NCBI GenBank assembly: GCA_902600225.1
Contig: CACKIH010000006.1
Span: 1 to 62,868 of the forward strand
Length of the DNA: 62,868 nucleotides
Direction: 5' to 3'
DNA from: an uncultured Alphaproteobacteria bacterium
Lineage (GTDB): Bacteria; Pseudomonadota; Alphaproteobacteria; HIMB59; GCA-002718135
Each line of letters opens with the position of its first letter. Position 1 is the stretch's first letter. The notes below the pieces were generated by a model. The model had not been told where the DNA came from and ran no database searches. It saw only the letters and a program-made list of their open reading frames with translations. The position numbers and the translations under genes were made by a program. Positions 40,810 through 48,915 of the stretch are shown here, piece by piece.

Positions 40810-42126
40810 ATGCCTTCAAAATCATCCATTCAAAATATTTTTAAATTATCTATCCCTATTTTCTTTGCAAATTTAGTCATTCCTTTTGTGGCTATCGTTG
40901 ATACGGGTTTAATGGGTAATCTTGATAATGCTAGTTACTTAGTTGCAAGCAGTATTGCGGCAAGTGTCTTTTCCATTCTTTTTGGGAGTTTTGGTTTTTT
41001 ACGATCAGGTACCGTTGGAATGATTGCTCAAGCAGATGGATCTAAAGATTATGAAGAAATCATAAATATTTTTTTACGTAATATTGCTTTTGTTATAATT
41101 ATTTCCCTCTTATTAGTTATTCTTCAAACATACATATATAATATTTCCTTATCAATTTTTGAATTATCACAAGAAACAAAACTTTATTTTAAAGATTATT
41201 TTACCCTTCGTATTTACTCATCTTTTGGTGAGCTTACAATTTTTGTAATTACAGGATTATTTATTGGTTTACAAAAAACAAAAACATCCAGTCTCATTGT
41301 AGGGTTTTATTCTCTTGCAAATATAATTTTAAGTTTAGTTTTTGTTTTATATTTTAATTTAAATGTTTTAGGTGTTGCCTTAGGCACACTTGTAGCCTCA
41401 ACGTTAACAACAATAATCTTTTTATTCTATACATTCTATGACCTGAGCATGATGACCAAACTAGAATTTAATTCAAAAAAAATTTTTAATCTCAGTAAAG
41501 TAAAAAATATTTTTAATATTAATCTTAATATATTTATTCGATCTCTTCTTCTTGCTTTTGCCTTTTTATATTTTACTTATCTTGGTAATTCTATCAGTGA
41601 AGAAACAGTAGCGGCAAATACCATTTTGCTAAATTTTATTATGTTATCCGCTTATGTTCTTGATGCCTATGCCTTCTCTACAGAAGGTATTGTTGGATAT
41701 TCTATTGGATCAAAAAATAAAAAATTATTAAGAGATGTCATAAAAAATTCCTTTATCTTAAGTACAGCAACTGGCTTTGTAATATGTGTAATCTTTTTCT
41801 TTAGTAAAAATTATTTCATTATTACAATGACAGATTTACCTGATATTCGAGAGATCAGTTTTTCATTCTCCTACTGGGTAATCATCATTCCTTTTGCAGC
41901 TTCTTTTTGTTTTCAATTTGATGGTATCTTTGTTGGTGCTTCGCAAACAAAAGAACTACGAAATGCCATGATAGTCTCGGTTGCCATTTATATTGTTATC
42001 TCTTTCTTTTTAATAGCAAGTTTTGGGAATACAGGATTATGGATATCTCTTTGCCTTTTCTTTATCGCAAGAGCGCTCACTTTATTTGTCTATATGCCTA
42101 GAATTTATGGCCGTATTCAAGAATAA
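40810..42126 (+). CDS. MATE family transporter (DinF-like)
   Basis: A 438-residue membrane protein with about twelve hydrophobic segments in two MatE halves. It starts IQNIFKLSIPIFFANLVIPFVAIVDTGLMGN, the usual MATE opening with the Pro/Asp positions of helix 1, and carries ATTGFVICV and FQFDGIFVGASQT in the second half. It exports organic cations or metabolites driven by a sodium or proton gradient. The DinF branch is the closest by eye. Upstream 119 bp gap has no recognised motif beyond AT-rich promoter-like DNA. Confidence 0.87.
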   Translation: MPSKSSIQNIFKLSIPIFFANLVIPFVAIVDTGLMGNLDNASYLVASSIAASVFSILFGSFGFLRSGTVGMIAQADGSKDYEEIINIFLRNIAFVIIISLLLVILQTYIYNISLSIFELSQETKLYFKDYFTLRIYSSFGELTIFVITGLFIGLQKTKTSSLIVGFYSLANIILSLVFVLYFNLNVLGVALGTLVASTLTTIIFLFYTFYDLSMMTKLEFNSKKIFNLSKVKNIFNINLNIFIRSLLLAFAFLYFTYLGNSISEETVAANTILLNFIMLSAYVLDAYAFSTEGIVGYSIGSKNKKLLRDVIKNSFILSTATGFVICVIFFFSKNYFIITMTDLPDIREISFSFSYWVIIIPFAASFCFQFDGIFVGASQTKELRNAMIVSVAIYIVISFFLIASFGNTGLWISLCLFFIARALTLFVYMPRIYGRIQE

Positions 42127-42172
42127 ATCTATAAAATTAAAAAAAAATACTTAAAAAGACACATAATTATAC

Positions 42173-42198
42173 AAATAGGTCGGCCACCAGCCCTATTT
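42173..42198 (+). terminator. Hairpin between MATE and autotransporter genes
   Basis: AAATAG pairs with CTATTT and an inner GGC with GCC, giving a bulged stem around a CACCA-type loop. TTTAAAATAAAA follows. In the 107 bp gap it lies 46 bp after the MATE stop and 36 bp before the autotransporter ATG. The site is unusually GC-rich for this genome. It may end MATE transcripts or fold in the leader of the autotransporter mRNA. Confidence 0.4.
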
Positions 42199-42233
42199 TA
42201 AAATAAAAAAGGCCAAACATTATTAAAAGTTTT

Positions 42234-44696
42234 ATGTTTGTAAGTTCGGTCAAAATAAAAAAATATTTAATCTATCTTTTTCTATTTTTAATCTTCAATT
42301 GTATTTTTACTAGCACTCTTAAAGCAGAAAATAATACAACACATACAGTTGATTACGGTGTCACTACAGGTACATTAAATTATATAAGAGGTATAACATT
42401 CAGTGATGATGGTAAAAAAATGTTTCTACCGGGATCGTCACCCAAAAACAAAATAGTTCAATTTAATTTGAACCCTGGTTTTGATTTATCAACAGCAAGC
42501 GAGTCAGCAGTTGAAATTGATAAAGATGACAGGAATCAAATATCAGCTCCTTATTCTATTAGATTTAATAACGATGGTAGCAAAATGTTTTTTGTTCAAT
42601 TAAATGGTGAATTAGTTGAATTTTCTCTTGGGACAAACTTTGATATTACATCGGCGAGCGCTGAAGATAGTAGTGATACTAAAGATGAAGAATTAACTAA
42701 TGGTACTTCTACTGGCTTTGCATTTAATAGAGATGGTACCAAATTATTTGTAGTTGATGATGATAATAGTAATAATGATGATGAGATTGATCAATACGTC
42801 TTAACAACTGGATTTGATATTAGCACGATGAGTTATGATCGAAGCATAAATATTTCCGATAACACATCAACTCCAAGATCATTGATATTTTCGTATGATG
42901 GAACAACAATGTTTATTATAGATGGATCAACTAGTATAGATGAATACGTCTTAACAACGGGTTATGATATTACTACAGCAAAATATGTTGATAGTATCAC
43001 ACCTGGAATTCATCAAGCTTGGGGCATTGAATTAAATAGGTTTAAAAGTACTGATAATGGAAGAAAATTGTTTATTGCTCAAAATACCGGAAATAAAGTA
43101 AGAGAATATTTATTACCTGCATCCTATAATTTAACATTACCTACTCTAAGTTCTACAGTGCCAGCAGATAACGCTACGGGTGTTTCAATAGATGCTAATA
43201 TAGTTCTAACCTTTAGTGAGCCGATGGATGTAGAAAGTGGTAATATAGAAATTTATAAAACATCTGATAATTCTCTTGTTGAAACAATAGATGTCACAAG
43301 TAGTCAAGTAACTGGTACTGGGACAACCGCGATAACAATTAATCCCAGCTCAGATTTTGAATATAATGTTGAATATTATGTATTAATTGATGCTACAGCT
43401 TTTGATGATGGAAGCGATGCTTCTTATGCTGGTATAACGTCAACAACAGCTCTAAGTTTTACTGTCAGTGATGATAGGTTGGATCCAACAACAATTAAAG
43501 ATGTTATAGGTTCCATAGATGCACAAAGTGAATTAGCAAAAAACTATATTAGTCAGTCTATTGATACTGTCTCAAATCGTTTACGATTTTTAAGACAAAA
43601 TAGATTGAGTGATACTTTATCTAGCCAAGGTTTGCAGATAGATCTTGGCAATACAATTCTCACCTCATTAGCAAATGATAATATAGAAAAAAATACCAAT
43701 TCCATCATGCCGAATAATTGGTCTGCATGGACATCCGGATCAACTTATCTATCAAAAATTGGTGATAGTACAAATTCATCATCACAAGAAACTGAAGGGC
43801 AAGCAGTAGCATTAGGATTTGATAAAAAATTAAGTGGCAGTGATTTTCTTGGTTTTGCTATTCAATATGGTCAGAGTGATACGGATATTGGAACAAATGG
43901 AACAAGTATTGATAGTGAAAATATGAATTTCTCTATTTACCGAACAAGGCCACTTGATAATAATAATTTTATCGAAACACTATTAGGCATAGGGTTAATA
44001 GAAAGTGATTTAAAAAGAGTCCATAATTCTAGTGTATTAACTGGTACGCGGGATGGAATACAAATATTTGGTTCTATCAATTACGGTAAAACAATTGATA
44101 GAGGTGATTTTAATATAACACCAATTGGACGTCTTGATTTAGGTTACACTAAACTTGATGACTATAAAGAGACTGGAATAAACGCTTTGTATTATGCAAG
44201 TCAGATAATAGAGAGTGGATTAGCCTCATTTGGTTTTGAAGTTAGTGATAATATTCAGTTTAATGAAAATAAATTTCAACCATTTGGATCACTGAAATTT
44301 ATTACTGATTTTAGTAACAAATCTCATGCCAAGATCAATTATGTAACAGACACTTCAACACTTTATACTTATACGCAAGAAGCTAATTCAGATCATTTAA
44401 TTAGCTCCATGATTGGATTGACATATACCGCTGGAGATTATTTAAATATTAACTCCAGTTATAGTAGAGTTCAAGGTAACAGGAGTGAAAGAAGAGATAC
44501 TATAGACTTTGCTATTAACTTTATTTCAAATCGTGAGACACAATATAGTCTGTCATTAGCCGGTGATGAAAATGAAGAGGTTAAACTTGGTATATCAAAA
44601 AATATATATGGTTTTGATGTAGGGTTTAATGCCAGTGAGTCTATCAGTGCTAATCCAAATCAAGAAGCGGAATTAATGCTGACGTACAATTTTTAA
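42234..44696 (+). CDS. Autotransporter with beta-propeller and Ig-like passenger
   Basis: An 820-residue surface protein. A signal peptide with a long basic front (to LKA near 31) is followed by about five propeller-like repeats (~35-300), each with a D/N-DG(T/S)K-(L/M)F core and ending in (V/E)Y.L.T.(F/Y)DI. A Big_5/SbsA Ig-like domain follows (~302-405: STVPADNATGVSIDANIVLTFSEPM). After an alpha-helical linker a C-terminal beta-barrel begins near WSAWTSGS (~495) and ends with the outer-membrane signature TYNF. The design is type Va secretion. No protease motif is seen in the passenger, so adhesion or binding is more likely. Ends 5 bp from the convergent ccrM. Confidence 0.82.
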   Translation: MFVSSVKIKKYLIYLFLFLIFNCIFTSTLKAENNTTHTVDYGVTTGTLNYIRGITFSDDGKKMFLPGSSPKNKIVQFNLNPGFDLSTASESAVEIDKDDRNQISAPYSIRFNNDGSKMFFVQLNGELVEFSLGTNFDITSASAEDSSDTKDEELTNGTSTGFAFNRDGTKLFVVDDDNSNNDDEIDQYVLTTGFDISTMSYDRSINISDNTSTPRSLIFSYDGTTMFIIDGSTSIDEYVLTTGYDITTAKYVDSITPGIHQAWGIELNRFKSTDNGRKLFIAQNTGNKVREYLLPASYNLTLPTLSSTVPADNATGVSIDANIVLTFSEPMDVESGNIEIYKTSDNSLVETIDVTSSQVTGTGTTAITINPSSDFEYNVEYYVLIDATAFDDGSDASYAGITSTTALSFTVSDDRLDPTTIKDVIGSIDAQSELAKNYISQSIDTVSNRLRFLRQNRLSDTLSSQGLQIDLGNTILTSLANDNIEKNTNSIMPNNWSAWTSGSTYLSKIGDSTNSSSQETEGQAVALGFDKKLSGSDFLGFAIQYGQSDTDIGTNGTSIDSENMNFSIYRTRPLDNNNFIETLLGIGLIESDLKRVHNSSVLTGTRDGIQIFGSINYGKTIDRGDFNITPIGRLDLGYTKLDDYKETGINALYYASQIIESGLASFGFEVSDNIQFNENKFQPFGSLKFITDFSNKSHAKINYVTDTSTLYTYTQEANSDHLISSMIGLTYTAGDYLNINSSYSRVQGNRSERRDTIDFAINFISNRETQYSLSLAGDENEEVKLGISKNIYGFDVGFNASESISANPNQEAELMLTYNF
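42793..42958 (+). repeat. Near-identical 16 bp direct repeat inside the autotransporter propeller
   Basis: AATACGTCTTAACAAC occurs at 42793-42808 and again at 42943-42958, exactly 150 bp apart, followed in both by similar bases encoding (G)-(F/Y)-DI. The 50-codon period equals one propeller blade, so it records recent duplication or gene conversion between blades. Confidence 0.7.
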
Positions 44697-44701
44697 ATAT
44701 A

Positions 44702-45772
44702 CTAATTCAATTTATCTTTTCTGTAATTAGATCGTATATCATCTAGTAGGATTGATTTAGACTTATCTTTTACATGCCAAAAATCCCATCCATTACAACT
44801 TGGCAATCCTTGTATTTTTGCTCCCATTTGATGAATGGATCCTGTTAAATCTTTTATTTTAAGTGTTCCATCAATACTAACCGTTGCTTTAAAGCGTTCT
44901 TTTTTATCTGTTAATACGGCACCAGGTGGAATAATTCCTTGTTCGACTAGTTCGCCAAATGGAACTTTTGGTAATTCTTTTCTACTTTTAGCAATAGTGA
45001 CAACATCTTCTTTTAATACTTTTGTATTCTTTAATCGTTCTTTTGAAAGTTTAACGTAATCTTTATCTTTTTCTATGCCAATAAAGTTACGTTGTAATTT
45101 TTTTGCAACAACCGCAGTTGTTCCACTTCCTAAAAATGGATCAAGAACAAGATCACCTTTGTTTGTTGAAGCTAATAGAATTCGGTAGAGGAGAGCTTCT
45201 GGTTTTTGTGTTGGGTGCGATCGTTGATTGTTATCTTTACGTAATCGTTCTTTGCCTGAACAAATAGGAATATACCAGTCACTACGCATTTGTTTTCCTT
45301 CATTTAGTTCTTTGAGATTTTGATAGTTGAATGTGTATTTTGCTTCTCTTGATGTTGTGCACCATAACAGTGTTTCATGCGCATTTGTGAAACGTGTACC
45401 ACGAAAATTTGGCATGGGATTTGTTTTATGCCAAATAATATCATTTAAAATCCATAGACCTTCATCCTGAATTATTGAACCTACACGTAAAATATTATGA
45501 TAACTTCCTATCACCCAAAGTGCTCCACCTTTTTTTAACACTCTTTTACATTCACTAAGCCACGCATAAGTAAATTGATCATATTCTTTATACGTACTAA
45601 ATTTATCCCAATCTTGTGTAACAGCTTCGACGGTTGTTTGATCAGGTCTGTATAAGGTATCTTTTAATTGAAGATTGTAAGGTGGGTCAGCAAAAATAAG
45701 ATCAACAGAATGATCTTTTAGTTTTTTCATTTCCTTAATGGAGTCACCCAAAATAATTTGATTTTTCTTCAT
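44702..45772 (-). CDS. ccrM: CcrM-type adenine-N6 DNA methyltransferase (GANTC)
   Basis: A 356-residue beta-class methyltransferase. The catalytic DPPYNLQL motif is near the N terminus (~31-38), the SAM-binding FLGSGTT is at ~219-225, and a C-terminal RAMA-like domain (~270-350, with GIIPPGAVL and ATVSIDGTLKIKDLTGSIHQ) matches CcrM. In Caulobacter and relatives it methylates GANTC late in the cell cycle and influences transcription. It is an orphan enzyme: no restriction gene is adjacent. Three GANTC sites lie in its own upstream region, suggesting self-control. Confidence 0.9.
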   Translation of the reverse strand: MKKNQIILGDSIKEMKKLKDHSVDLIFADPPYNLQLKDTLYRPDQTTVEAVTQDWDKFSTYKEYDQFTYAWLSECKRVLKKGGALWVIGSYHNILRVGSIIQDEGLWILNDIIWHKTNPMPNFRGTRFTNAHETLLWCTTSREAKYTFNYQNLKELNEGKQMRSDWYIPICSGKERLRKDNNQRSHPTQKPEALLYRILLASTNKGDLVLDPFLGSGTTAVVAKKLQRNFIGIEKDKDYVKLSKERLKNTKVLKEDVVTIAKSRKELPKVPFGELVEQGIIPPGAVLTDKKERFKATVSIDGTLKIKDLTGSIHQMGAKIQGLPSCNGWDFWHVKDKSKSILLDDIRSNYRKDKLN

Positions 45773-45784
45773 AATTGATAAAAA

Positions 45785-45838
45785 GAATCTTTAAGCAGAT
45801 ATGGAATCAGGTCAATTGAGTTATCAACAGGGGGAATC
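45785..45838. promoter_or_regulatory. Cluster of three GANTC sites upstream of ccrM, with a DnaA-box-like element
   Basis: GAATC occurs at 45785-45789, 45804-45808 and 45834-45838, all within 66 bp of the ccrM start. TTATCAACA at 45821-45829 differs by one base from the DnaA box consensus TTATNCACA, and TTATACATA at 45869-45877 also differs by one. In Caulobacter, methylation of GANTC in the ccrM promoter and cell-cycle regulators limit ccrM expression to late S phase; the same logic is inferred here. Confidence 0.55.
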
Positions 45839-45876
45839 TTTAGGTAGGGATAACCTTAAATTTTGGCCTTATACAT

Positions 45877-45900
45877 AAAAAAAGGGGTCCGTAGACCCCT
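45877..45900 (-). terminator. Rho-independent terminator for the rnhB operon
   Basis: On the minus strand AGGGGTC-TACG-GACCCCT forms a 7 bp GC-rich stem running into a T7 tract. This is the clearest intrinsic terminator in the window. It lies about 125 bp after the rnhB stop and so ends the minus-strand udg-slt-moaB-rnhB transcript before ccrM. Confidence 0.8.
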
Positions 45901-45924
45901 AGAATAGTTCATCAAATGGGAGGA

Positions 45925-45969
45925 ATGATGAAATCTGATTTATATTTAGTATTTGTCGCATCTTTTTGA
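45925..45969 (+). other. Possible 14-codon mini-ORF with strong ribosome-binding site
   Basis: GGGAGG (45918-45923) precedes an ATG by 1 base and a second in-frame ATG at 45928 by 4 bases. The frame reads MMKSDLYLVFVASF and stops at 45967-45969. The Shine-Dalgarno is better than that of nearly all real genes here. No promoter or homologue was recognised, and no plus-strand gene follows, so it may be chance. Confidence 0.25.
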
Positions 45970-45992
45970 AGCATAATAAAATAATATTTGTT

Positions 45993-46007
45993 ATGCAATA
46001 TTTGCAT
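45993..46007 (-). repeat. Small hairpin directly after rnhB
   Basis: ATGCAA-TAT-TTGCAT is a perfect 6 bp stem 17 bp after the rnhB stop codon (read on the minus strand). A further inverted pair GCATAA (45971-45976) / TTATGC (45991-45996) overlaps it. With the downstream terminator these give rnhB a structured 3' untranslated region. The rest of the 252 bp gap (45773-46024) holds the GANTC cluster and mini-ORF listed separately. Confidence 0.35.
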
Positions 46008-46024
46008 GGATAAATTTAAGTAAT

Positions 46025-46639
46025 TTATTTTTTTAATATGGATTTAATTGGTTCAAAAGATTTTCGGTGAAAATTAGTTATCCCATGTTTATGTATTGCA
46101 TCAATATGTTTTTGAGTTCCGTATCCTGCATTTTTTTTCCAATCATAAACTTTAAATTTAGCATCAAGTATACTCATTAGTCGATCACGGTGAACTTTTG
46201 CAATAATAGATGCGCTTGCAATAGATATAGATTTTTTATCACCACCTATAATAGATTTTTCATTTTGATAATGTAATGAAAAGTTTCCATCAATAATAAT
46301 ATGGGGATTTTCAAAATTAAATTTATCTATTACTCTTTTCATCGATAATTTTGTTGCTTCTAAAATGTTAATAGTATCGATTTCTTCTACACTCGCATAA
46401 CCTAAGTAATATTGAAGTTTTTTTTCTTTTTGTAATTTTTTAAAAAATATAAATAATTTTTCTCTTTGTTTTGCCGTATGTTTTTTTGAATCAGTTATGG
46501 GTATTTCTGATTCTAAATCATCATAATTAGAAAAATAACATCCACAACTGACTACTGGACCTGCTAATGGGCCTCTGCCAACTTCATCTAAACCAATTAC
46601 AGGTCCATCAATTGATTTCTCTATAGAAAAATCAGTCAC
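46025..46639 (-). CDS. rnhB: Ribonuclease HII
   Basis: A 204-residue RNase HII that removes ribonucleotides from DNA. Catalytic Asp18-Glu19 are in GLDEVGRGPLAGPVV, another Asp in IIDGNFSL (~117) and the last in SIIAKVHRDRLM (~144). Last gene of a minus-strand operon after moaB (1 bp overlap), followed by a good terminator. In many alphaproteobacteria rnhB lies beside ccrM, as here. Confidence 0.95.
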   Translation of the reverse strand: MTDFSIEKSIDGPVIGLDEVGRGPLAGPVVSCGCYFSNYDDLESEIPITDSKKHTAKQREKLFIFFKKLQKEKKLQYYLGYASVEEIDTINILEATKLSMKRVIDKFNFENPHIIIDGNFSLHYQNEKSIIGGDKKSISIASASIIAKVHRDRLMSILDAKFKVYDWKKNAGYGTQKHIDAIHKHGITNFHRKSFEPIKSILKK

Positions 46640-47166
46640 TATTTTTCATTTAATCTTGGCATGATTTCAACAAAATTACAGGGCTTATGCCTAATGTCTA
46701 ATTGATATTGTAAAATTTCATCCCAACCGTCCTTGCATGCACCAGTTGATCCAGGTAAACAAAAAACATAGGTACTATTTATTAAAGCTGCGACTGCACG
46801 TGATTGAATAGCCGATGTACCAATTTTTTCAAAACTAACTTGTCGAAATAATTCCCCAAATCCATCAATATGTTTACTAGCAATTTCATTAACAGCTTCT
46901 GGTGTTGTATCTCTTCCTGTTAACCCAGTACCACCAGTTGTAATAATGCAATCAATTTCTTCTTCTTTTGACATTGCATCTAACGTATCTTTTATTTGAG
47001 AAACATCATCTGCTATAATTGTACGTTTAATCATTGTATGTCCAGCATCAGTAATGCGCTTTTCTAATGTATCTCCAGATGTATCATTCTCTTTAGTCCT
47101 TGAATCTGAAATTGTGATAACAGCTATGTTTATGGGAACAAAATCTATAGAAGTATCAATTGGCAT
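46639..47166 (-). CDS. moaB: Molybdenum cofactor biosynthesis protein MoaB
   Basis: A 175-residue MoaB/Mog-fold protein. The core is NIAVITISDSRTKENDTSGDTLEKRI (~13-38) and IITTGGTGLTGRDTTPEAV (~75-93), with PGSTGACKDGW near the C terminus. The family adenylates molybdopterin for metal insertion; alphaproteobacterial MoaB is commonly linked to DNA-repair genes such as uracil-DNA glycosylase, as in this operon. No other moa genes are in the window. Confidence 0.9.
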   Translation of the reverse strand: MPIDTSIDFVPINIAVITISDSRTKENDTSGDTLEKRITDAGHTMIKRTIIADDVSQIKDTLDAMSKEEEIDCIITTGGTGLTGRDTTPEAVNEIASKHIDGFGELFRQVSFEKIGTSAIQSRAVAALINSTYVFCLPGSTGACKDGWDEILQYQLDIRHKPCNFVEIMPRLNEK

Positions 47167-47172
47167 AACCTA

Positions 47173-48915
47173 TTAATAGAGTGGATCATTTCCATTTGCC
47201 AGCATTTTTAAGGAACGCATTTCCTTATTATTTTTATTTTGGTAAATCCAATATTTAGTTAAAATCTTTTCAATGAACCACCGTGTTTCTCTTGACGGAA
47301 TACTTTCCATAAAAAATAGTGAGTCTTCCATATAGTTTGTTTCATTTTTCCATTTTTGTAAATTCCCTGGACCACCATTGTAAGCTGCTGCTAAAAATAT
47401 AAGATTTCTTGAAACTTGTTCTAGATCAAGAAGATAAGTAAGGTATTCTTGCCCAACCTCTAAATTTATCTCTGGATTTTTAAGAATATTACTATTGCTT
47501 CTTTTTACGTCTTTACTTTTGGTAATAAATTTTGCTGTCGAAGGTAAGACCTGCATTAAACCTATGGCACCGTCTTTACTTTTTGCTTTTATATTAAACA
47601 TAGATTCTTGATGCATAAAGGCATGCAGTAATTCTTTTTCTAATTTGAAACCATCTCTTGGTTTCCAGATACTTGTTGGGTAGTAGAGATAGGTTGGAAC
47701 ATCTATTCCAAAATTTTCGAGCTTATTAACAATTTTTAATTGTGTATAGGCAAGATCAAAATTTTCAGCAATTTGAATAGACTCCTTTGCTATTTCTCTA
47801 TTTAAAATGGAATTAATATGAACAATTTCTTTCTCTAATTCGTCGGCAAATCCAACTTGTATCAATGTCTGTATTCTTTTTCCTGCTGGTATATTTAAAA
47901 TAGTGCTATTATTTTTATTAAGATCAGTATGCTCAACCCATTCTATTTTTTTATCGACGCCCAAGATTTCAAGTGCAAGCATTCCATAAAAACTATTTGG
48001 ATTATTTGATGCTCTTTTTAACCAAAAATTAATATCATCATAGCGACCAAGTTTTGCATATGATCTAGCTGTCCAAAAACTACCTGATGTTTGATGCCAC
48101 GCATCATCTTTTAAACTAATAGAAAAAAGAGAAAAATATTTTGCAGCATCTTCATACTTTTCTAATCTCCAAGAACATAGACCAGCGGTCCAAGCTGCAT
48201 ACGGGACATATTTTGCTGAATTAACAAGAGCTTCAGAAGCATATTGAATTGCTAAATCATTTTTATTTGCTAAGAAATATCCTTTGGCAATTAATTCCTT
48301 TTGTTGATCTATTTCAACTTGATCTAATAATAGATCTACATCTCTTTGGTTTAATAGTTGTACTGCCCCAGTTGGCCATCCTTTATTGACTCTTGATTTG
48401 ATTCCATTAATTAATTTTCTTTTCTCAGCTTTTTGACTGTTTGATAGTTTTTTGGAACTTTTATATTTACTAGTTTTTTTACTTGTTACCTGCTCTGATT
48501 CTATACCAATAGGATAAGAGGGTTTTGTTGGACTTTTATAACCAGCTGGCATTCGTCTAATAGCTAATTTATAAATTTGTTTAGCTTGAGGATGATCATT
48601 ATATTTTTTAAGCCAATAATATAATTCTAAATACTTTGATCGATAACAATTAGGATGCAAAAATTTCTGAGCATATATATGCCCAAGCAAAGATTTATTT
48701 TTAATTTTTAAAATAAAATTATTTGCACTTTTCCATTTGCATATTTCTTGAAATTTGTAAGCTTGTTGATAATTATATACATCTTCATCACTTAGAACTT
48801 TTGATGAAAATATATTATCGTATTTGATAACAATATCTTGCTGATACGCAAAGATTTGTTTTGAAAAAATTACAAAGAAAAAAAAACAAATAATGAAAAA
48901 TTTTTTGTTATTCAT
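47173..48915 (-). CDS. Soluble lytic murein transglycosylase
   Basis: A 580-residue periplasmic enzyme: signal peptide (IICFFFFVIFSKQIFA), a long alpha-helical superhelix (~30-400), then the SLT catalytic domain. The catalytic Glu is in HAFMHQESMFNIKAKS (~438), followed by GAIGLMQVLPSTAKFI and AAYNGGPGNLQKW. It cuts peptidoglycan to 1,6-anhydro ends for cell-wall turnover. Layout equals Slt70. It overlaps the upstream glycosylase gene by 8 bp. Confidence 0.9.
   Translation of the reverse strand: MNNKKFFIICFFFFVIFSKQIFAYQQDIVIKYDNIFSSKVLSDEDVYNYQQAYKFQEICKWKSANNFILKIKNKSLLGHIYAQKFLHPNCYRSKYLELYYWLKKYNDHPQAKQIYKLAIRRMPAGYKSPTKPSYPIGIESEQVTSKKTSKYKSSKKLSNSQKAEKRKLINGIKSRVNKGWPTGAVQLLNQRDVDLLLDQVEIDQQKELIAKGYFLANKNDLAIQYASEALVNSAKYVPYAAWTAGLCSWRLEKYEDAAKYFSLFSISLKDDAWHQTSGSFWTARSYAKLGRYDDINFWLKRASNNPNSFYGMLALEILGVDKKIEWVEHTDLNKNNSTILNIPAGKRIQTLIQVGFADELEKEIVHINSILNREIAKESIQIAENFDLAYTQLKIVNKLENFGIDVPTYLYYPTSIWKPRDGFKLEKELLHAFMHQESMFNIKAKSKDGAIGLMQVLPSTAKFITKSKDVKRSNSNILKNPEINLEVGQEYLTYLLDLEQVSRNLIFLAAAYNGGPGNLQKWKNETNYMEDSLFFMESIPSRETRWFIEKILTKYWIYQNKNNKEMRSLKMLANGNDPLY

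Noticed and set aside
44702-45772. Restriction-modification system or mobile element around the methyltransferase
   Set aside because: No nuclease or integrase is adjacent, and the RAMA-type C terminus with the rnhB neighbour fits the core orphan CcrM.
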